From CAVPJC01 sp963705155 (GTDB lineage Bacteria > Chloroflexota > Anaerolineae > Anaerolineales > UBA4823), in the NCBI GenBank assembly GCA_963705155.1, contig CAVPJC010000020.1, positions 124,001 through 188,000 on the forward strand: a DNA stretch of 64,000 nucleotides, written 5' to 3'. Of this stretch, positions 1 through 8,314 are shown one piece after another (within the stretch, counting starts at the first letter, position 1; every line of letters starts with the position of its first letter). A program made the translations under genes and the position numbers. The notes beneath the pieces were generated by a model. That model did no database searches. It saw only the letters and a list, made by a program, of their open reading frames with translations, and had not been told where the DNA came from.

Positions 1-312
1 CCGGTCTGGCTGGCGCCTATCCAGGCCGTATTGATTCCAATCGCCGACCGGCACCTGCCTTATGTACGGGATGTGGCTCAGCGGCTGAAAGATGCCGGTA
101 TGCGGGTAGAAGTGGATGAACGCAGCGAGAGGATGAATGCCAAGATCCGCGATGCTCAAAACCAAAAAATCCCCTACATGCTGGTGGTGGGCGATAAAGA
201 ACTGGAACAGGGTATGGTGGCTTTGCGTCTGCGCTCGGGCGAAAATCCCGGCCCTATCGAGGTGGATGCGCTTTTAGAGCGTTACCGGCAGGAAGTTGAC
301 GCAGGAATTTGA
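1..312 (+). CDS. thrS: Threonyl-tRNA synthetase, C-terminal fragment
   Basis: The frame is open from the first base, so the gene begins outside the window; only about 103 C-terminal residues are present. The opening residues PVWLAPIQAVLIPIADRH match the start of the class IIa anticodon-binding domain of threonyl-tRNA synthetase. The later segment KIRDAQNQKIPYMLVVGDKE and the acidic tail are also typical of that domain. The enzyme charges tRNA-Thr in the cytoplasm. Its place directly upstream of infC-rpmI-rplT is a common bacterial arrangement. The catalytic core cannot be assessed. Confidence 0.93.
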   Translation, partial: PVWLAPIQAVLIPIADRHLPYVRDVAQRLKDAGMRVEVDERSERMNAKIRDAQNQKIPYMLVVGDKELEQGMVALRLRSGENPGPIEVDALLERYRQEVDAGI

Positions 313-333
313 TGCCGTGATGAAAAGTGGACG

Positions 334-363
334 TTGACGATTCAAGCCTGTATATGGTATCAT
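334..363 (+). promoter_or_regulatory. Probable sigma-70 promoter of infC-rpmI-rplT
   Basis: TTGACG at 334-339 and TATCAT at 358-363 are separated by 18 bases, in the gap between thrS and infC. A start near 370 would give a leader of about 50 nt. Read-through from thrS is also possible. Confidence 0.5.
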
Positions 364-419
364 GCGGTTCGCATTGGAACAGGTTAATACTGTGGATCAA
401 GCAATGAGAGGAGCGACAT

Positions 420-947
420 ATCAGCGCGATTAATTATCGAGTAAATGAAGCCATCCGGTCACCAGAGGTGCGCCTGATTGGCCCCAATGGCGAAAACATC
501 GGTGTGATTTCCACAATCGATGCCCAGAAGATTGCACGTGATGCGGAACTGGATCTGGTCGAGGTGGCGCCAACCGCAGAACCGCCTGTGTGCCGGGTCA
601 TGGATTTTGGCAAGTTTATCTATGAACGAGCCAAAAAGGAGCGGGAAGCGAAGAAGGCGCAAACCAAAATTGAGGTCAAGGAAATTCGTCTGCGCCCAAA
701 AACCAACGAACACCACCGGGATCTAAAGGTCCGCGATGCACGCCGTTGGCTGGAAACGGGCATGAAGGTGAAGGTTCGCATCCGCTTCCGCGGGCGTGAG
801 ATTTCTTACCCCGAAATCGCCCTGAATGACCTGCGTGAGGTGGCGGAGGACCTTTCGGATGTGGCGCTCATCGAACAGGCCCCTGCTCTGGAAGGCCGTA
901 CCATGCTGATGATTTTGGCCCCGGGAAAGGCTCCAAAGAAGAAGTAA
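420..947 (+). CDS. infC: Translation initiation factor IF-3, starting at AUC
   Basis: IF-3 binds the 30S subunit and checks start-codon and initiator-tRNA pairing. The 175-residue product has the N-domain (RVNEAIRSPEVRLIGPNG), the linker start PPVCRVMDFGKF, a basic linker and the C-domain with IRFRGREISYPE. The frame has a stop (TGA) at 405-407 and no ATG, GTG or TTG before GTG 468. Starting at 468 would remove about 16 conserved N-domain residues. ATC at 420 lies six bases after GAGGAG (408-413), so it is the likely start. A rare AUU/AUC start on infC is the known basis of IF-3 autoregulation. Co-oriented with rpmI and rplT. Confidence 0.93.
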   Translation: MSAINYRVNEAIRSPEVRLIGPNGENIGVISTIDAQKIARDAELDLVEVAPTAEPPVCRVMDFGKFIYERAKKEREAKKAQTKIEVKEIRLRPKTNEHHRDLKVRDARRWLETGMKVKVRIRFRGREISYPEIALNDLREVAEDLSDVALIEQAPALEGRTMLMILAPGKAPKKK

Positions 948-1057
948 TCGCAGCTCTTATCTGATACTGATCCAGCAAGGTTATGATCCGCGGATCGATG
1001 GGAAGGCAAGCGAATGCCAACTCACCCCGCGGAATTTTGTGTGAGAGGAGTAAGTCC

Positions 1058-1285
1058 GTGGCTCGTAAGCAAACTACCGGTAAGTATAAAATTAAGACCC
1101 ATAAGGCAACCTCAAAACGGTTTCGCCTGACCGGCACAGGCATGGTGGTGCGAACCAAAGGTGGCAAAAGCCACTTCCGCCGCCGCACTTCCAAGCGCAC
1201 CAAAGCCCTGTTGTCAGAGATGATCCCCGTGAAAGGCCGGGGAATTGTGAAGCGCATCCGCCGCCTGGCTCCATACATCAGCTGA
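1058..1285 (+). CDS. rpmI: 50S ribosomal protein L35
   Basis: A 75-residue basic protein beginning MARKQTTGKYKIKTHKATSKR, with the conserved GKSHFRRRTSKRTK patch typical of bacterial L35. It starts at GTG 1058, eight bases after the ribosome-binding site GAGAGGAG at 1043-1050. The frame extends upstream without stops to 983, but that extension has no L35 similarity. It lies between infC and rplT, the usual order. In other bacteria L20 represses rpmI-rplT through an mRNA structure; I did not resolve such a structure here. Confidence 0.95.
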   Translation: MARKQTTGKYKIKTHKATSKRFRLTGTGMVVRTKGGKSHFRRRTSKRTKALLSEMIPVKGRGIVKRIRRLAPYIS

Positions 1286-1414
1286 CAGGCTGGCATCGCA
1301 CCATCATTTCTGAACCTATCCACTTATTATTGCGGCTGCTGGGTGTTCGCAACAGGCTGCACCGGGTGATGAACCTGACCGGCCGGCGCCCAGGGGTTCG
1401 CAGGAGAGAATAAA

Positions 1415-1765
1415 ATGGCACGTGTAAAGACTGGCCCATACCGCCGCCAGCACCACAAGAAAGTTTTGAAAATCACCAAAGGCCAATTTGGCACCCGTTC
1501 ACGCCTTTTCAAGCGCGCCAACGAAGCCATGCTCAAGAGCCTTTGGTATTCCTATCGCGACCGGCGTACCCGCCGCCGCGATCTGCGCCGCCTGTGGATT
1601 GCCCGCATCAATGCGGCAGCCCGCCAGAATGGCACCACTTACAGCCGCTTGATGCACGCCATGAAGCAAGCCAGCATTGCGATTAACCGCAAAATGCTGT
1701 CTGACCTGGCCGTGCGGGATCCGCAGGCGTTTGCTGCTGTGGTAAGCAAGGCGCAGACTGTTTAA
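1415..1765 (+). CDS. rplT: 50S ribosomal protein L20
   Basis: A 116-residue protein with all L20 hallmarks: MARVKTG start, basic N-terminal helix (HHKKVLKITKGQFGTRSRLFKRANE), SYRDRRTRRRDLRRLWIARINAAAR, and a C-terminal globular part with YSRLMHAM. It starts at ATG 1415 after AGGAG near 1401-1405. L20 is an early 23S rRNA assembly protein and, in several bacteria, the autogenous repressor of its operon. It is the last gene of the cluster, and a strong terminator follows. Confidence 0.96.
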   Translation: MARVKTGPYRRQHHKKVLKITKGQFGTRSRLFKRANEAMLKSLWYSYRDRRTRRRDLRRLWIARINAAARQNGTTYSRLMHAMKQASIAINRKMLSDLAVRDPQAFAAVVSKAQTV

Positions 1766-1804
1766 CCAGCCCGGTGTAATTAGATTACCCATCTCTCACA
1801 CACC

Positions 1805-1834
1805 TCCCCGCCCTGAATTGGGCGGGGAATTTTT
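1805..1834 (+). terminator. Rho-independent terminator after rplT
   Basis: A perfect 9-bp stem TCCCCGCCC/GGGCGGGGA with loop TGAATT is followed by a T-run (ATTTTTGG). It closes the infC-rpmI-rplT unit. Confidence 0.9.
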
Positions 1835-1930
1835 GGTTTGGTAAGATCGGCTAAGAATTGACCGGTTTGAGCTGTGCTGTAAAAACTTTCTTTTGGCGAT
1901 GTAGTATAATGCCTCACAATCGGAGGCGCT

Positions 1931-2284
1931 ATGGCAGAAGATAAAAACCGCTCGATCGTTTCTTCACGTGGAGGCTTTTTTCAGGGCCTTTCCGACCGCA
2001 TCCGGCTGATATTGCGTTTACTGGCAGATCCACGTGTCAGTCCCTGGCTGAAAATCTTGCCGATTGGATCGCTGGCCTATTTGATCGTCCCAGATATCGC
2101 CCCCGGGCCGATCGATGACGCTGCCATCATCTGGCTGGGCACATACCTTTTTGTTGAGCTATGCCCGCCCGATGTCGTTGCCGAGCACCTGCAAGCCCTG
2201 TCTGCAGGGAATGTGATCGCGGGTCACGATCCGCTGGAGAAACCAGAGGACATCATTGATGCTGAATATTGGGAAGAAAAATAA
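1931..2284 (+). CDS. DUF1232 (YkvA-type) small membrane-associated protein
   Basis: A 117-residue protein. Its centre (PWLKILPIGSLAYLIVPDIAP, followed by GPIDDAAIIWLGTYLF) matches the DUF1232 pattern of a short hydrophobic helix, a D-x-x-P turn and an Asp-rich IDD segment. It starts at ATG 1931 after GGAGG (1921-1925). A TATAAT box at 1905-1910 could serve as its -10 element. The family's biochemical role is not established. Its last 26 bases overlap the start of the next lipoprotein gene, so the two are probably translationally coupled. Confidence 0.8.
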   Translation: MAEDKNRSIVSSRGGFFQGLSDRIRLILRLLADPRVSPWLKILPIGSLAYLIVPDIAPGPIDDAAIIWLGTYLFVELCPPDVVAEHLQALSAGNVIAGHDPLEKPEDIIDAEYWEEK

Positions 2285-3602
2285 ATGGCACTGCCTGTTT
2301 GTGTTCGTTCTGCTGGCGACAACGGGTCTACTTCAAGCATGTGCGTCAAGCCCGCAGCCTGAGAGTCCGGGTGTAACCCCTGTTAACCCGCCTGACTCTT
2401 CGCCCACTCCCGTAGAAACCGATATATTCACACAGACTGCGCCGCCTGCCGCTGCGGCAAGCCAGCCTACCCCTACAGCGCCAATCAACCCGAGCCCTAC
2501 AGCAGCCACATCAGCTACTGTTACCGACATTCCAAATCCACAGGGGTTTTCCCTTGAGGTTGTTCTGGATGGCCTGGATAAACCGGTGGAGCTGACTCAT
2601 GCCGGGGATGGTTCAGGACGCCAGTTCGTGGTGGAACAACCGGGGCGGATTCTGGTTGCCAGGGATGGCAAGTTGGTTGGCGAACCTTACCTGGATATCA
2701 CAACCCGGGTCGGGAGCCGGAGCTCGGAACAAGGTTTGCTGGGGCTGGCATTTCACCCGGATTATCGCAGCAACGGTTATTTTTTTGTGAACTACACCGA
2801 CCGGGATGGCAACACCATCATTTCCCGCTTTTCAGTTTCCAGCCAAAACCCGGATCTTGCCGACCCGGAAAGCGAAAAACGATTGCTCTACGTTCCACAG
2901 CCTTATCCCAATCATAACGGCGGGTCGGTTGTCTTTGGGCCGGATGGGTATCTTTACCTGGGTCTTGGGGATGGCGGAGCAGGGGGTGATCCGGAAGGTA
3001 ACGCCCAAAATACCGGCAATTTGCTGGGGAAAATTCTGCGGATTGATGTGGACACCGGCGATCCATACGCCATCCCGGCTGACAACCCGTTTGCCCGGGG
3101 CGGCGGCTCGCCTGAGATCTGGGCTTACGGCCTGCGCAACCCCTGGCGGTTTTCTTTCGATGCCCTGACCGGTGATCTTTACATCGGAGATGTTGGACAA
3201 AATACATACGAGGAGATCGACTATCTGCCTGCACAGTCTCAGGGGGGAACGAATTTCGGCTGGGATTATCGCGAAGGCAAACATCCGTTTGAGGGATCTG
3301 CTCCGGCGGGTGTTCCGTTGGTTGACCCAGTGTGGGAATATGATCACAGCCAGGGATGTTCTGTTACTGGCGGTTTGGTTTATCGCGGCCAATTGCTGCC
3401 GGAATGGCAGGGGGTATATCTTTATGGGGATTACTGCAGCGGGAGCGTCTGGGGATTAGTCCGTGGCACAGATGGCGGCCGGAAACAAGCCCTGGTTTTT
3501 GATTCTGGTGGACGGATCAGCTCCTTCGGAGAGGATGAAAGTGGTGAAGTTTATGTCATTGGTCATGGGGGCAGGGTGTTTCGGCTTGTACGGACGCCAT
3601 AA
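2259..3602 (+). CDS. Secreted PQQ-dependent sugar dehydrogenase-like lipoprotein
   Basis: A 447-residue protein. Residues 1-28 form a lipoprotein signal peptide ending LLQAC (Cys28). A Pro/Ser/Thr-rich linker follows to about residue 93, then a soluble glucose/sorbosone dehydrogenase beta-propeller. Visible motifs are QPGRILV, GLLGLAFHPDY, PNHNGGSVVFGPDGYLYLGLGDGG, GKILRIDVD, YGLRNPWRFSFD and DVGQN.YEEID. Such enzymes oxidise aldoses at the outer face of the membrane with PQQ; the true substrate is unknown. ATG 2259 is preferred over TTG 2256 because of AGAGGA at 2243-2248. Followed by further secreted lipoproteins. Confidence 0.88.
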   Translation: MLNIGKKNKWHCLFVFVLLATTGLLQACASSPQPESPGVTPVNPPDSSPTPVETDIFTQTAPPAAAASQPTPTAPINPSPTAATSATVTDIPNPQGFSLEVVLDGLDKPVELTHAGDGSGRQFVVEQPGRILVARDGKLVGEPYLDITTRVGSRSSEQGLLGLAFHPDYRSNGYFFVNYTDRDGNTIISRFSVSSQNPDLADPESEKRLLYVPQPYPNHNGGSVVFGPDGYLYLGLGDGGAGGDPEGNAQNTGNLLGKILRIDVDTGDPYAIPADNPFARGGGSPEIWAYGLRNPWRFSFDALTGDLYIGDVGQNTYEEIDYLPAQSQGGTNFGWDYREGKHPFEGSAPAGVPLVDPVWEYDHSQGCSVTGGLVYRGQLLPEWQGVYLYGDYCSGSVWGLVRGTDGGRKQALVFDSGGRISSFGEDESGEVYVIGHGGRVFRLVRTP

Positions 3603-4617
3603 ATTGCGCCATAATTTCCTGGTCTTCATTCTCCTCCTGGGAGTTTTCGCGGCGGGGTGCGTGCCTGATGTGCAAGCCCTGCCGCTCCCTACGACGGTCT
3701 CAGCGAGCCCACCTGCAGAGGTCCAGGTTCCGGCAGCGACGGAGGTTGTCTCTACACAGACAATTTCCCTTCCGCTGGTTGTCGCCCAGCCGACCGAAAC
3801 GCCTGTCCCAACTGCGACCCCCGAACGGCCGGTGCGATTTGCGGTGATTGGCGATTTTGGATTGGCCGATACCGCTGAGGCGGATGTGGCTGCGCTGGTT
3901 TCCGGCTGGCAGCCCGATTTTGTAATCACCACGGGCGATAACAACTACCCCGATGGCTCTGCCAATACGGTTGACACGAATATTGGCCAGTATTATTCCC
4001 AGTATATCCACCCCTACACAGGCCAGTACGGGGCGGGCGCCGATGAGAACCGGTTCTTCCCCACCCTGGGAAACCACGATTGGCAAACGCCCGATGCCCG
4101 GCCCTACCTTGACTACTTTACACTCCCCGGCAACGAAAGGTATTACGATTTTACCTGGGGGCCGGTCCAGTTCTTCGCTTTGGACAGCGACTCGCGCGAG
4201 CCGGATGGCGTGGGCATGTCTTCGATCCAGGCGCAATGGCTGCAAGAACGCCTGTCAGCCTCCACCGCAGTATGGAAGATCGTTTATATGCATCACCCGC
4301 CATATTCCTCGGGTTATCACGGTTCGGTTGACTGGACGCGTTGGCCCTACCAGGAATGGGGTGCAACTGCGGTTCTCTCCGGGCATGATCATACCTATGA
4401 ACGGTTGCTTGTGGATGGTTTCCCATATTTTGTGAACGGCCTGGGTGGGGGGCCGATATACAGTTTCCTGGGTAGATTGGATGGGAGCCAGGTTCGTTAC
4501 AATGACAACTATGGCGCCATGCGGGTTGATGCCACCTCCAGTATTATAACCTTTGAATTTATCACACGTGCGGGCGAGGTTATCGATCGATACGAAATCT
4601 CCGCCACTGCTCCCTGA
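3565..4617 (+). CDS. Secreted calcineurin-like metallophosphoesterase lipoprotein
   Basis: The metal-binding motifs of purple-acid-phosphatase-like metallophosphoesterases are present in order: GDFG (about residue 96), GDNNYP (122), GNHDW (168), HHPPYSSGYH (242) and GHDHTYER (272). The N-terminus is a lipoprotein signal ending AAGC (Cys32 with this start), then a Thr/Pro linker. It is expected to act at the cell surface on phosphate esters; the substrate is unknown. The start is uncertain: ATG 3535, ATG 3565 and TTG 3604 all keep the signal peptide, and TTG 3604 would place the start just after the preceding stop. Co-directional with the dehydrogenase gene. Confidence 0.88.
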   Translation: MGAGCFGLYGRHKLRHNFLVFILLLGVFAAGCVPDVQALPLPTTVSASPPAEVQVPAATEVVSTQTISLPLVVAQPTETPVPTATPERPVRFAVIGDFGLADTAEADVAALVSGWQPDFVITTGDNNYPDGSANTVDTNIGQYYSQYIHPYTGQYGAGADENRFFPTLGNHDWQTPDARPYLDYFTLPGNERYYDFTWGPVQFFALDSDSREPDGVGMSSIQAQWLQERLSASTAVWKIVYMHHPPYSSGYHGSVDWTRWPYQEWGATAVLSGHDHTYERLLVDGFPYFVNGLGGGPIYSFLGRLDGSQVRYNDNYGAMRVDATSSIITFEFITRAGEVIDRYEISATAP

Positions 4618-4623
4618 CACAGC

Positions 4624-6221
4624 ATGAACAAAAGGATTGCGTTTCTGATGTTGGTTACACTGCTTGTGTTGAGCTGCCGGGCTGCGGAGTTTGTCACGCA
4701 GGTTGAAACGCCTGTAAGCCAGCAAACCGAAGAGAAACCAACACTGCCCCTACAAAATCCTGTCAGGCAGTGTCTGGTATTCGGGGGATGGACCAGGCGA
4801 TGGCCCTGCTTCCACAAGACCAGAAAGAACTGCTGGCATTAAGGGATATCCCCCGTTACAACATCGAGCTGAATGTGAGCGCTGATGCAACCACATACAC
4901 TGCCCATGTCGGGTTAAATTATACAAATACAGAAACACTGCCAATCGATAACCTGCACTTTCATCTGCTTCCTAACGGTGGAAAGAGTTTTGGCGACGGG
5001 TCGCTTGAAATCATCCGGACGGCGGTGGATGGTCGTGAGATAAAAACCACCTTCAATAAGGCCGCTTCTATTGTTCAGGTACCCCTTCAGACAGGTCTCC
5101 AACCTGGCGAGCATGCCCAGGTGGAATTTGAAACGCGTGGCGCGATCCCTCAAGATTTTGGCGGAGAGATGATGGGCGGCTATGGGATATTCAATCAGAC
5201 CCAGGGTGTACTTGCGCTTTCCGGATGGTATCCGATGCTGGCTGTTTATGATGACCTGGGCTGGCATCTGGATCCGGTTTCCTCGATTGGCGACTCGGTA
5301 TATGCCGATGCAGCGTTTTATAATGTTGAGGTGATCATGCCCTCACAGCTTGAGGTAGCTGCAACAGGGGTCGAATATTTTGAAAGGTACAACGGCAGCT
5401 CGAGCCTGCACTGTTTTATCAGCGGACCGGTGAGAGAATTTTCTCTCACTGCCAGCGCAAAATTTCAACCAGTAAAAGCAGACGCGAACGGTGTTCAGGT
5501 CAGCGTGTACCACCTGCCAGGGCATGCCCGTGCCGCCCAGGCTGCGCTGGAGATAGCGATCGATTCTCTGAGGATTTTTAACGCTAGGTTTGGTCCTTAC
5601 CCCTACACCGAGCTGGATGTGGTTGAAGCGCCGATGCAGAATGCTCTGGGGGTTGAATTCCCGGGGTTGATCCTGATATCGTCAAAACTTTTCGATGATC
5701 CCGATAGTGACAGCTTTATCGTGACAACAGCTCACGAAGTAGCACACCAGTGGTGGTATAACCTGGTGGGAAATGACGTTTTCAATGAACCATGGCTGGA
5801 TGAAGGCCTGACCACGTTTTCATCCAGCTTGTTGTATGAAGAAAAATTTGGGTCACAGGGATACGCGGGGATAACAAATTACTGGGAAGAGCGTTTTGAC
5901 CAGCTGGTGCAGGACGGGGCTGATGACCTGGTGACACAATCGCTGACGCACTTTGAGAGCCTGAAAAATTCGCGCATCTACGCTACGGTAGTTTATACCA
6001 AAGCCGCGCTCTTTTTTGCAGCCATGCGCCAGGAATTCGGTGATGAGCGGTTCTTTCGGGCTTTGCAAAGTTACTATTCAGCCAACAAATACCAGATAGC
6101 ATCGGTAAAAAACCTGCGGGAGGCTTTCCAGAAAGTGGATGATGGCAAACTGGACAGCATGATGCATACCTGGCTATACAGCACTGAGAAAACTAAAAAC
6201 CAGCCACCGGCCAAACCCTAA
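4624..6221 (+). CDS. M1 family metallopeptidase lipoprotein, one frame break
   Basis: The 5' part (4624 on) encodes a lipoprotein signal, MNKRIAFLMLVTLLVLSC. The mature enzyme continues in another frame, open from about 4707 and clear from ATG 4788. The zinc site is HEVAHQWW near 5732-5755, with the third ligand in NEPWLDEG 18 residues later. MQNALGVEFPG is the GAMEN-like substrate motif. M1 enzymes are aminopeptidases; this one is probably tethered outside the cell. The break fits one missing G in the GGGGG run at 4783-4787, which would join the two frames cleanly, so an error is more likely than decay. Last of three secreted lipoproteins in a row. Confidence 0.83.
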
Positions 6222-6322
6222 TTCGGAAACTTTTGTCCGAAATTGGGACTTGACACGCCTCAAAAATCCGTGGTAAACTTCTGCCGTTCTAATCTCATTC
6301 TAAGAAAGGACTGGCGCAATTC

Positions 6323-6418
6323 ATGAGCCTGGCATTTGATAACAACTGCGTTAAGAGCTACGCCGCTTTCACCAGCGGTGGTGCTTTGCCTTCGCGGAGT
6401 GCGCCTGTCGAACGGTAG
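6323..6418 (+). CDS. Possible 31-residue leader peptide
   Basis: An ATG frame inside the leader with AAAGGA at 6305-6310, about 12 bases upstream, which is longer than ideal spacing. The peptide begins MSLAFDNNC and ends SAPVER. It has no run of one amino acid that would suggest classical amino-acid attenuation. A short hairpin (CCGCT/AGCGG) lies within it. It may be a ribosome-sensing upstream frame, or chance coding in a structured RNA. Confidence 0.35.
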   Translation: MSLAFDNNCVKSYAAFTSGGALPSRSAPVER

Positions 6419-6440
6419 GATGATCCTTTAGCGGATTACC

Positions 6441-6476
6441 AGCCACGGGTGTGCTCCAGAACCCGTGGCTTTTTTT
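6441..6476 (+). terminator. Leader terminator 1
   Basis: A perfect 10-bp stem AGCCACGGGT/ACCCGTGGCT with a 10-nt loop and a seven-T run at 6470-6476, located before the first acetyltransferase gene and not after a gene. Confidence 0.85.
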
Positions 6477-6487
6477 GTGCCTTCTCC

Positions 6488-6515
6488 AAGGCCACGGGTT
6501 ACACCTGTGGCCTTT
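6488..6515 (+). terminator. Leader terminator 2
   Basis: AAGGCCAC...GTGGCCTT continues inward as GGGT/ACCT with one G-T pair, giving a long stem with loop TAC, followed by TTTTTATTTT. It repeats the GCCACGGGT of terminator 1. Confidence 0.8.
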
Positions 6516-6548
6516 TTATTTTGTGGAAAATACAAGGAGAACGTTGCA

Positions 6549-7124
6549 ATGATCAATACCCAGTTGTTCCAAGGTGAGCAGATCATCCTGGGGCCAATCG
6601 ATTTTGATAAAGACCCGGCTGTGGAAGCACTCTGGACTCGAGACCCCGATTTTTTTCATGCTTTGGGTCCGGAGCCTGCGCAGCCAATGTCGCCAGCGCA
6701 CATTAAAAAACGATACGAAGCGATTGAAAAAGAGATGGAAGAAGGGAAGAACAATTTTCACTTCATGATCCGCAATAAAGCCGACAGCCGCTTGTTAGGG
6801 TTTATCCGGTTGCAATGGATTGAATGGACGCATGGCAGCGGCCATTTACAGATGGCAATTGGCAGTCCGGATGACCGCGGGAAAGGCTATGGTGGAGAAG
6901 CATTGAAACTGATCCTGGGTTTTGCCTTTGCTGAACTCAATCTTTTCCGGATGACGGTTACGGTCGGAGAGGATAACCCCCGGGCCATCCGATTTTTCCA
7001 GAAGGCAGGGTTCGTAGAAGAGGTATGCCGCCGCAAAGCACTGGTGCGCATGGGCAAGACTTACGATTTGGTCATGCTGGGACTGCTGTCTGGAGATTGG
7101 CGTGCAGCCAATGCAAAAAGCTGA
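6549..7124 (+). CDS. GNAT N-acetyltransferase, RimJ/RimL type (copy 1)
   Basis: A 191-residue single-domain GNAT. The acetyl-CoA loop is seen as GSPDDRGKGYGGEALKLILGFAF, followed by ELNLFRMTVTVGEDNPRAIRFFQKAGF, the usual C-terminal half of RimJ/RimL-like enzymes that acetylate protein N-termini or antibiotics. The start is ATG 6549 with AAGGAGA at 6534-6540. Longer upstream starts would run back through the terminators. First gene of an array of related acetyltransferases. The substrate cannot be told from sequence. Confidence 0.87.
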   Translation: MINTQLFQGEQIILGPIDFDKDPAVEALWTRDPDFFHALGPEPAQPMSPAHIKKRYEAIEKEMEEGKNNFHFMIRNKADSRLLGFIRLQWIEWTHGSGHLQMAIGSPDDRGKGYGGEALKLILGFAFAELNLFRMTVTVGEDNPRAIRFFQKAGFVEEVCRRKALVRMGKTYDLVMLGLLSGDWRAANAKS

Positions 7125-7157
7125 GAAATGGTTGTGTCGAGCAAAGTGGAGTATTTT

Positions 7158-7726
7158 ATGGACGTGAACCTTTTTCAAGGTCGCCTGGTACGGTTAGGCG
7201 CTGAAGATCCAGAAACGATGGCAGATGCTTTTCATCGCTGGAGCCAGGATATGGATTATTACCTGCCGCTCGATAGCGACCCGCCGCGTTCTTCTCGCTC
7301 AAGAAGCATAAAGCCTGGGAAGAGAAGGAGCTGGAAAAGGAAAATTCCAGCCCGAATGCGTTTTTCTTTTCCATTCGGACTCTAGAAGAGGACCGGCTCA
7401 TCGGATTTGTAGCCATCTGGAGTATTGCCTGGGCGCATGGCGATTCTTATGTGTCCATCGGTATCGGAGAGCCGGAGTATCGCAGCAAGGGGTACGGTAC
7501 GGATGCTATGAGAGTCATGTTGAATTATGCCTTCACTGAGTTAAATCTTACCCGTGTCACCCTGTTTATGTTTGAGTATAACCTCAGGGCGCTCAGATCT
7601 TATGAAAAAGCCGGTTTCAAGTTGGAAGGACGTATCCGTGGTGCAATGCAGCGTGATGGTCAGCGTTATAACTGGTTGGTTATGGGTGTGCTCAAGGATG
7701 AATGGCATCCTGGAGATGGGCAATGA
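7158..7726 (+). CDS. GNAT N-acetyltransferase, RimJ/RimL type (copy 2), one frame break
   Basis: A paralogue of the gene before it. It starts MDVNLFQGRLVRLG at ATG 7158 with GGAG at 7148-7151. The frame breaks near 7285-7292. Downstream the proper frame reads FFSLKKHKAWEEKELEKE, then RLIGFVAIW, then the acetyl-CoA loop YRSKGYGTDAMRVMLNYAFTELNLTRV. The span is one base short of a full frame; an extra G in CGCGTTC would restore it. Without the repair only the C-terminal 91 residues and an unrelated-looking N-terminal piece are predicted. The function is probably an acetyltransferase like copies 1 and 3. Confidence 0.78.
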
Positions 7727-7757
7727 CCAGGCTGGAACGAGGATGGGAGAAATATTG

Positions 7758-8314
7758 ATGGCAGATTCATTTTGGGAGGGATCGCTTGTACGATTGACCA
7801 GAGAGTCCGGCGAGGTGCTCGCTCAGAAATATGCCGGCTGGTATGTCAATTCGGAGCTGTGGCGTTTGATGGACAGCGGCATATCACACCCGCGCTCTGT
7901 ACGGTACCATAAAGAGTTGCAGGAGAAATGGTTGAAGGAGCCTGAGGGTAACTCGTTTTTCTTAACATCAATACCCTGGCAGATGATCGTTTGATCGGTG
8001 ATATCGGTCTGGATGGCATACGCTGGAGCCAGGGCGATACATTTGTCGGTATTTCGATCAATGATCGTGAATACTGGGGCAAAGGATACGGTACAGACGC
8101 CATGCGCTTGATTTTGCGCTTTGCATTTGTAGAGTTGAACCTGCGCCGGGTTACGGTGAACGTTTTTGAGTATAACCCGCGGGCGGTAAGTTCATACGCC
8201 AAAGTCGGGTTCAAACAGGAAGGCCGGTTGCGTGCTTATCTGAACCGCGATGGCCGCAGGTGGGATGTCCTTTATATGGGCATTCTGAGAGAAGAATGGG
8301 AAGGTATGCAATGA
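7758..8314 (+). CDS. GNAT N-acetyltransferase, RimJ/RimL type (copy 3), one frame break
   Basis: The third tandem paralogue starts at ATG 7758 (MADSFWEGSLVRLTRESGE) after GGGAG. The acetyl-CoA loop YWGKGYGTDAMRLILRFAF and the segment ELNLRRVTVNVFEYNPRAVSSYAKVGF closely resemble copy 2. The frame breaks near 7960-7966. Adding one T to the TT of CTTAAC gives NSFFFNINTLADDRLIG, matching NAFFFSIRTLEEDRLIG of copy 2. The next gene's ATG overlaps its TGA stop by four bases, so they are coupled. Confidence 0.78.

Larger units (their letters stand above)
6250..6548 (+). promoter_or_regulatory. Promoter and attenuator-like leader upstream of the GNAT array
   Basis: TTGACA (6250-6255) and TAAACT (6274-6279) with an 18-base spacer form a good promoter. 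The leader of about 260 nt holds a 31-codon reading frame (6323-6418), terminator 1 (6441-6476) and terminator 2 (6488-6515), then AAGGAGA and the first GNAT start. The 9-mer GCCACGGGT occurs at 6442-6450 and again at 6491-6499. Both copies can pair with ACCCGTGGC at 6461-6469. Pairing with the second copy would break both terminators, giving a possible read-through state. Function is inferred from this geometry only. Confidence 0.55.

Noticed and set aside
468..947. infC starting at GTG 468
   Set aside because: It removes conserved N-domain residues and has no ribosome-binding site at a proper distance, while ATC 420 has both.
6323..6440. GCGGTGGTGC in the leader as a T-box antiterminator motif
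   Set aside because: It lacks the full GGGUGGNACCGCG core and no specifier stem-loop was found; the downstream genes are acetyltransferases, not amino-acid or synthetase genes.
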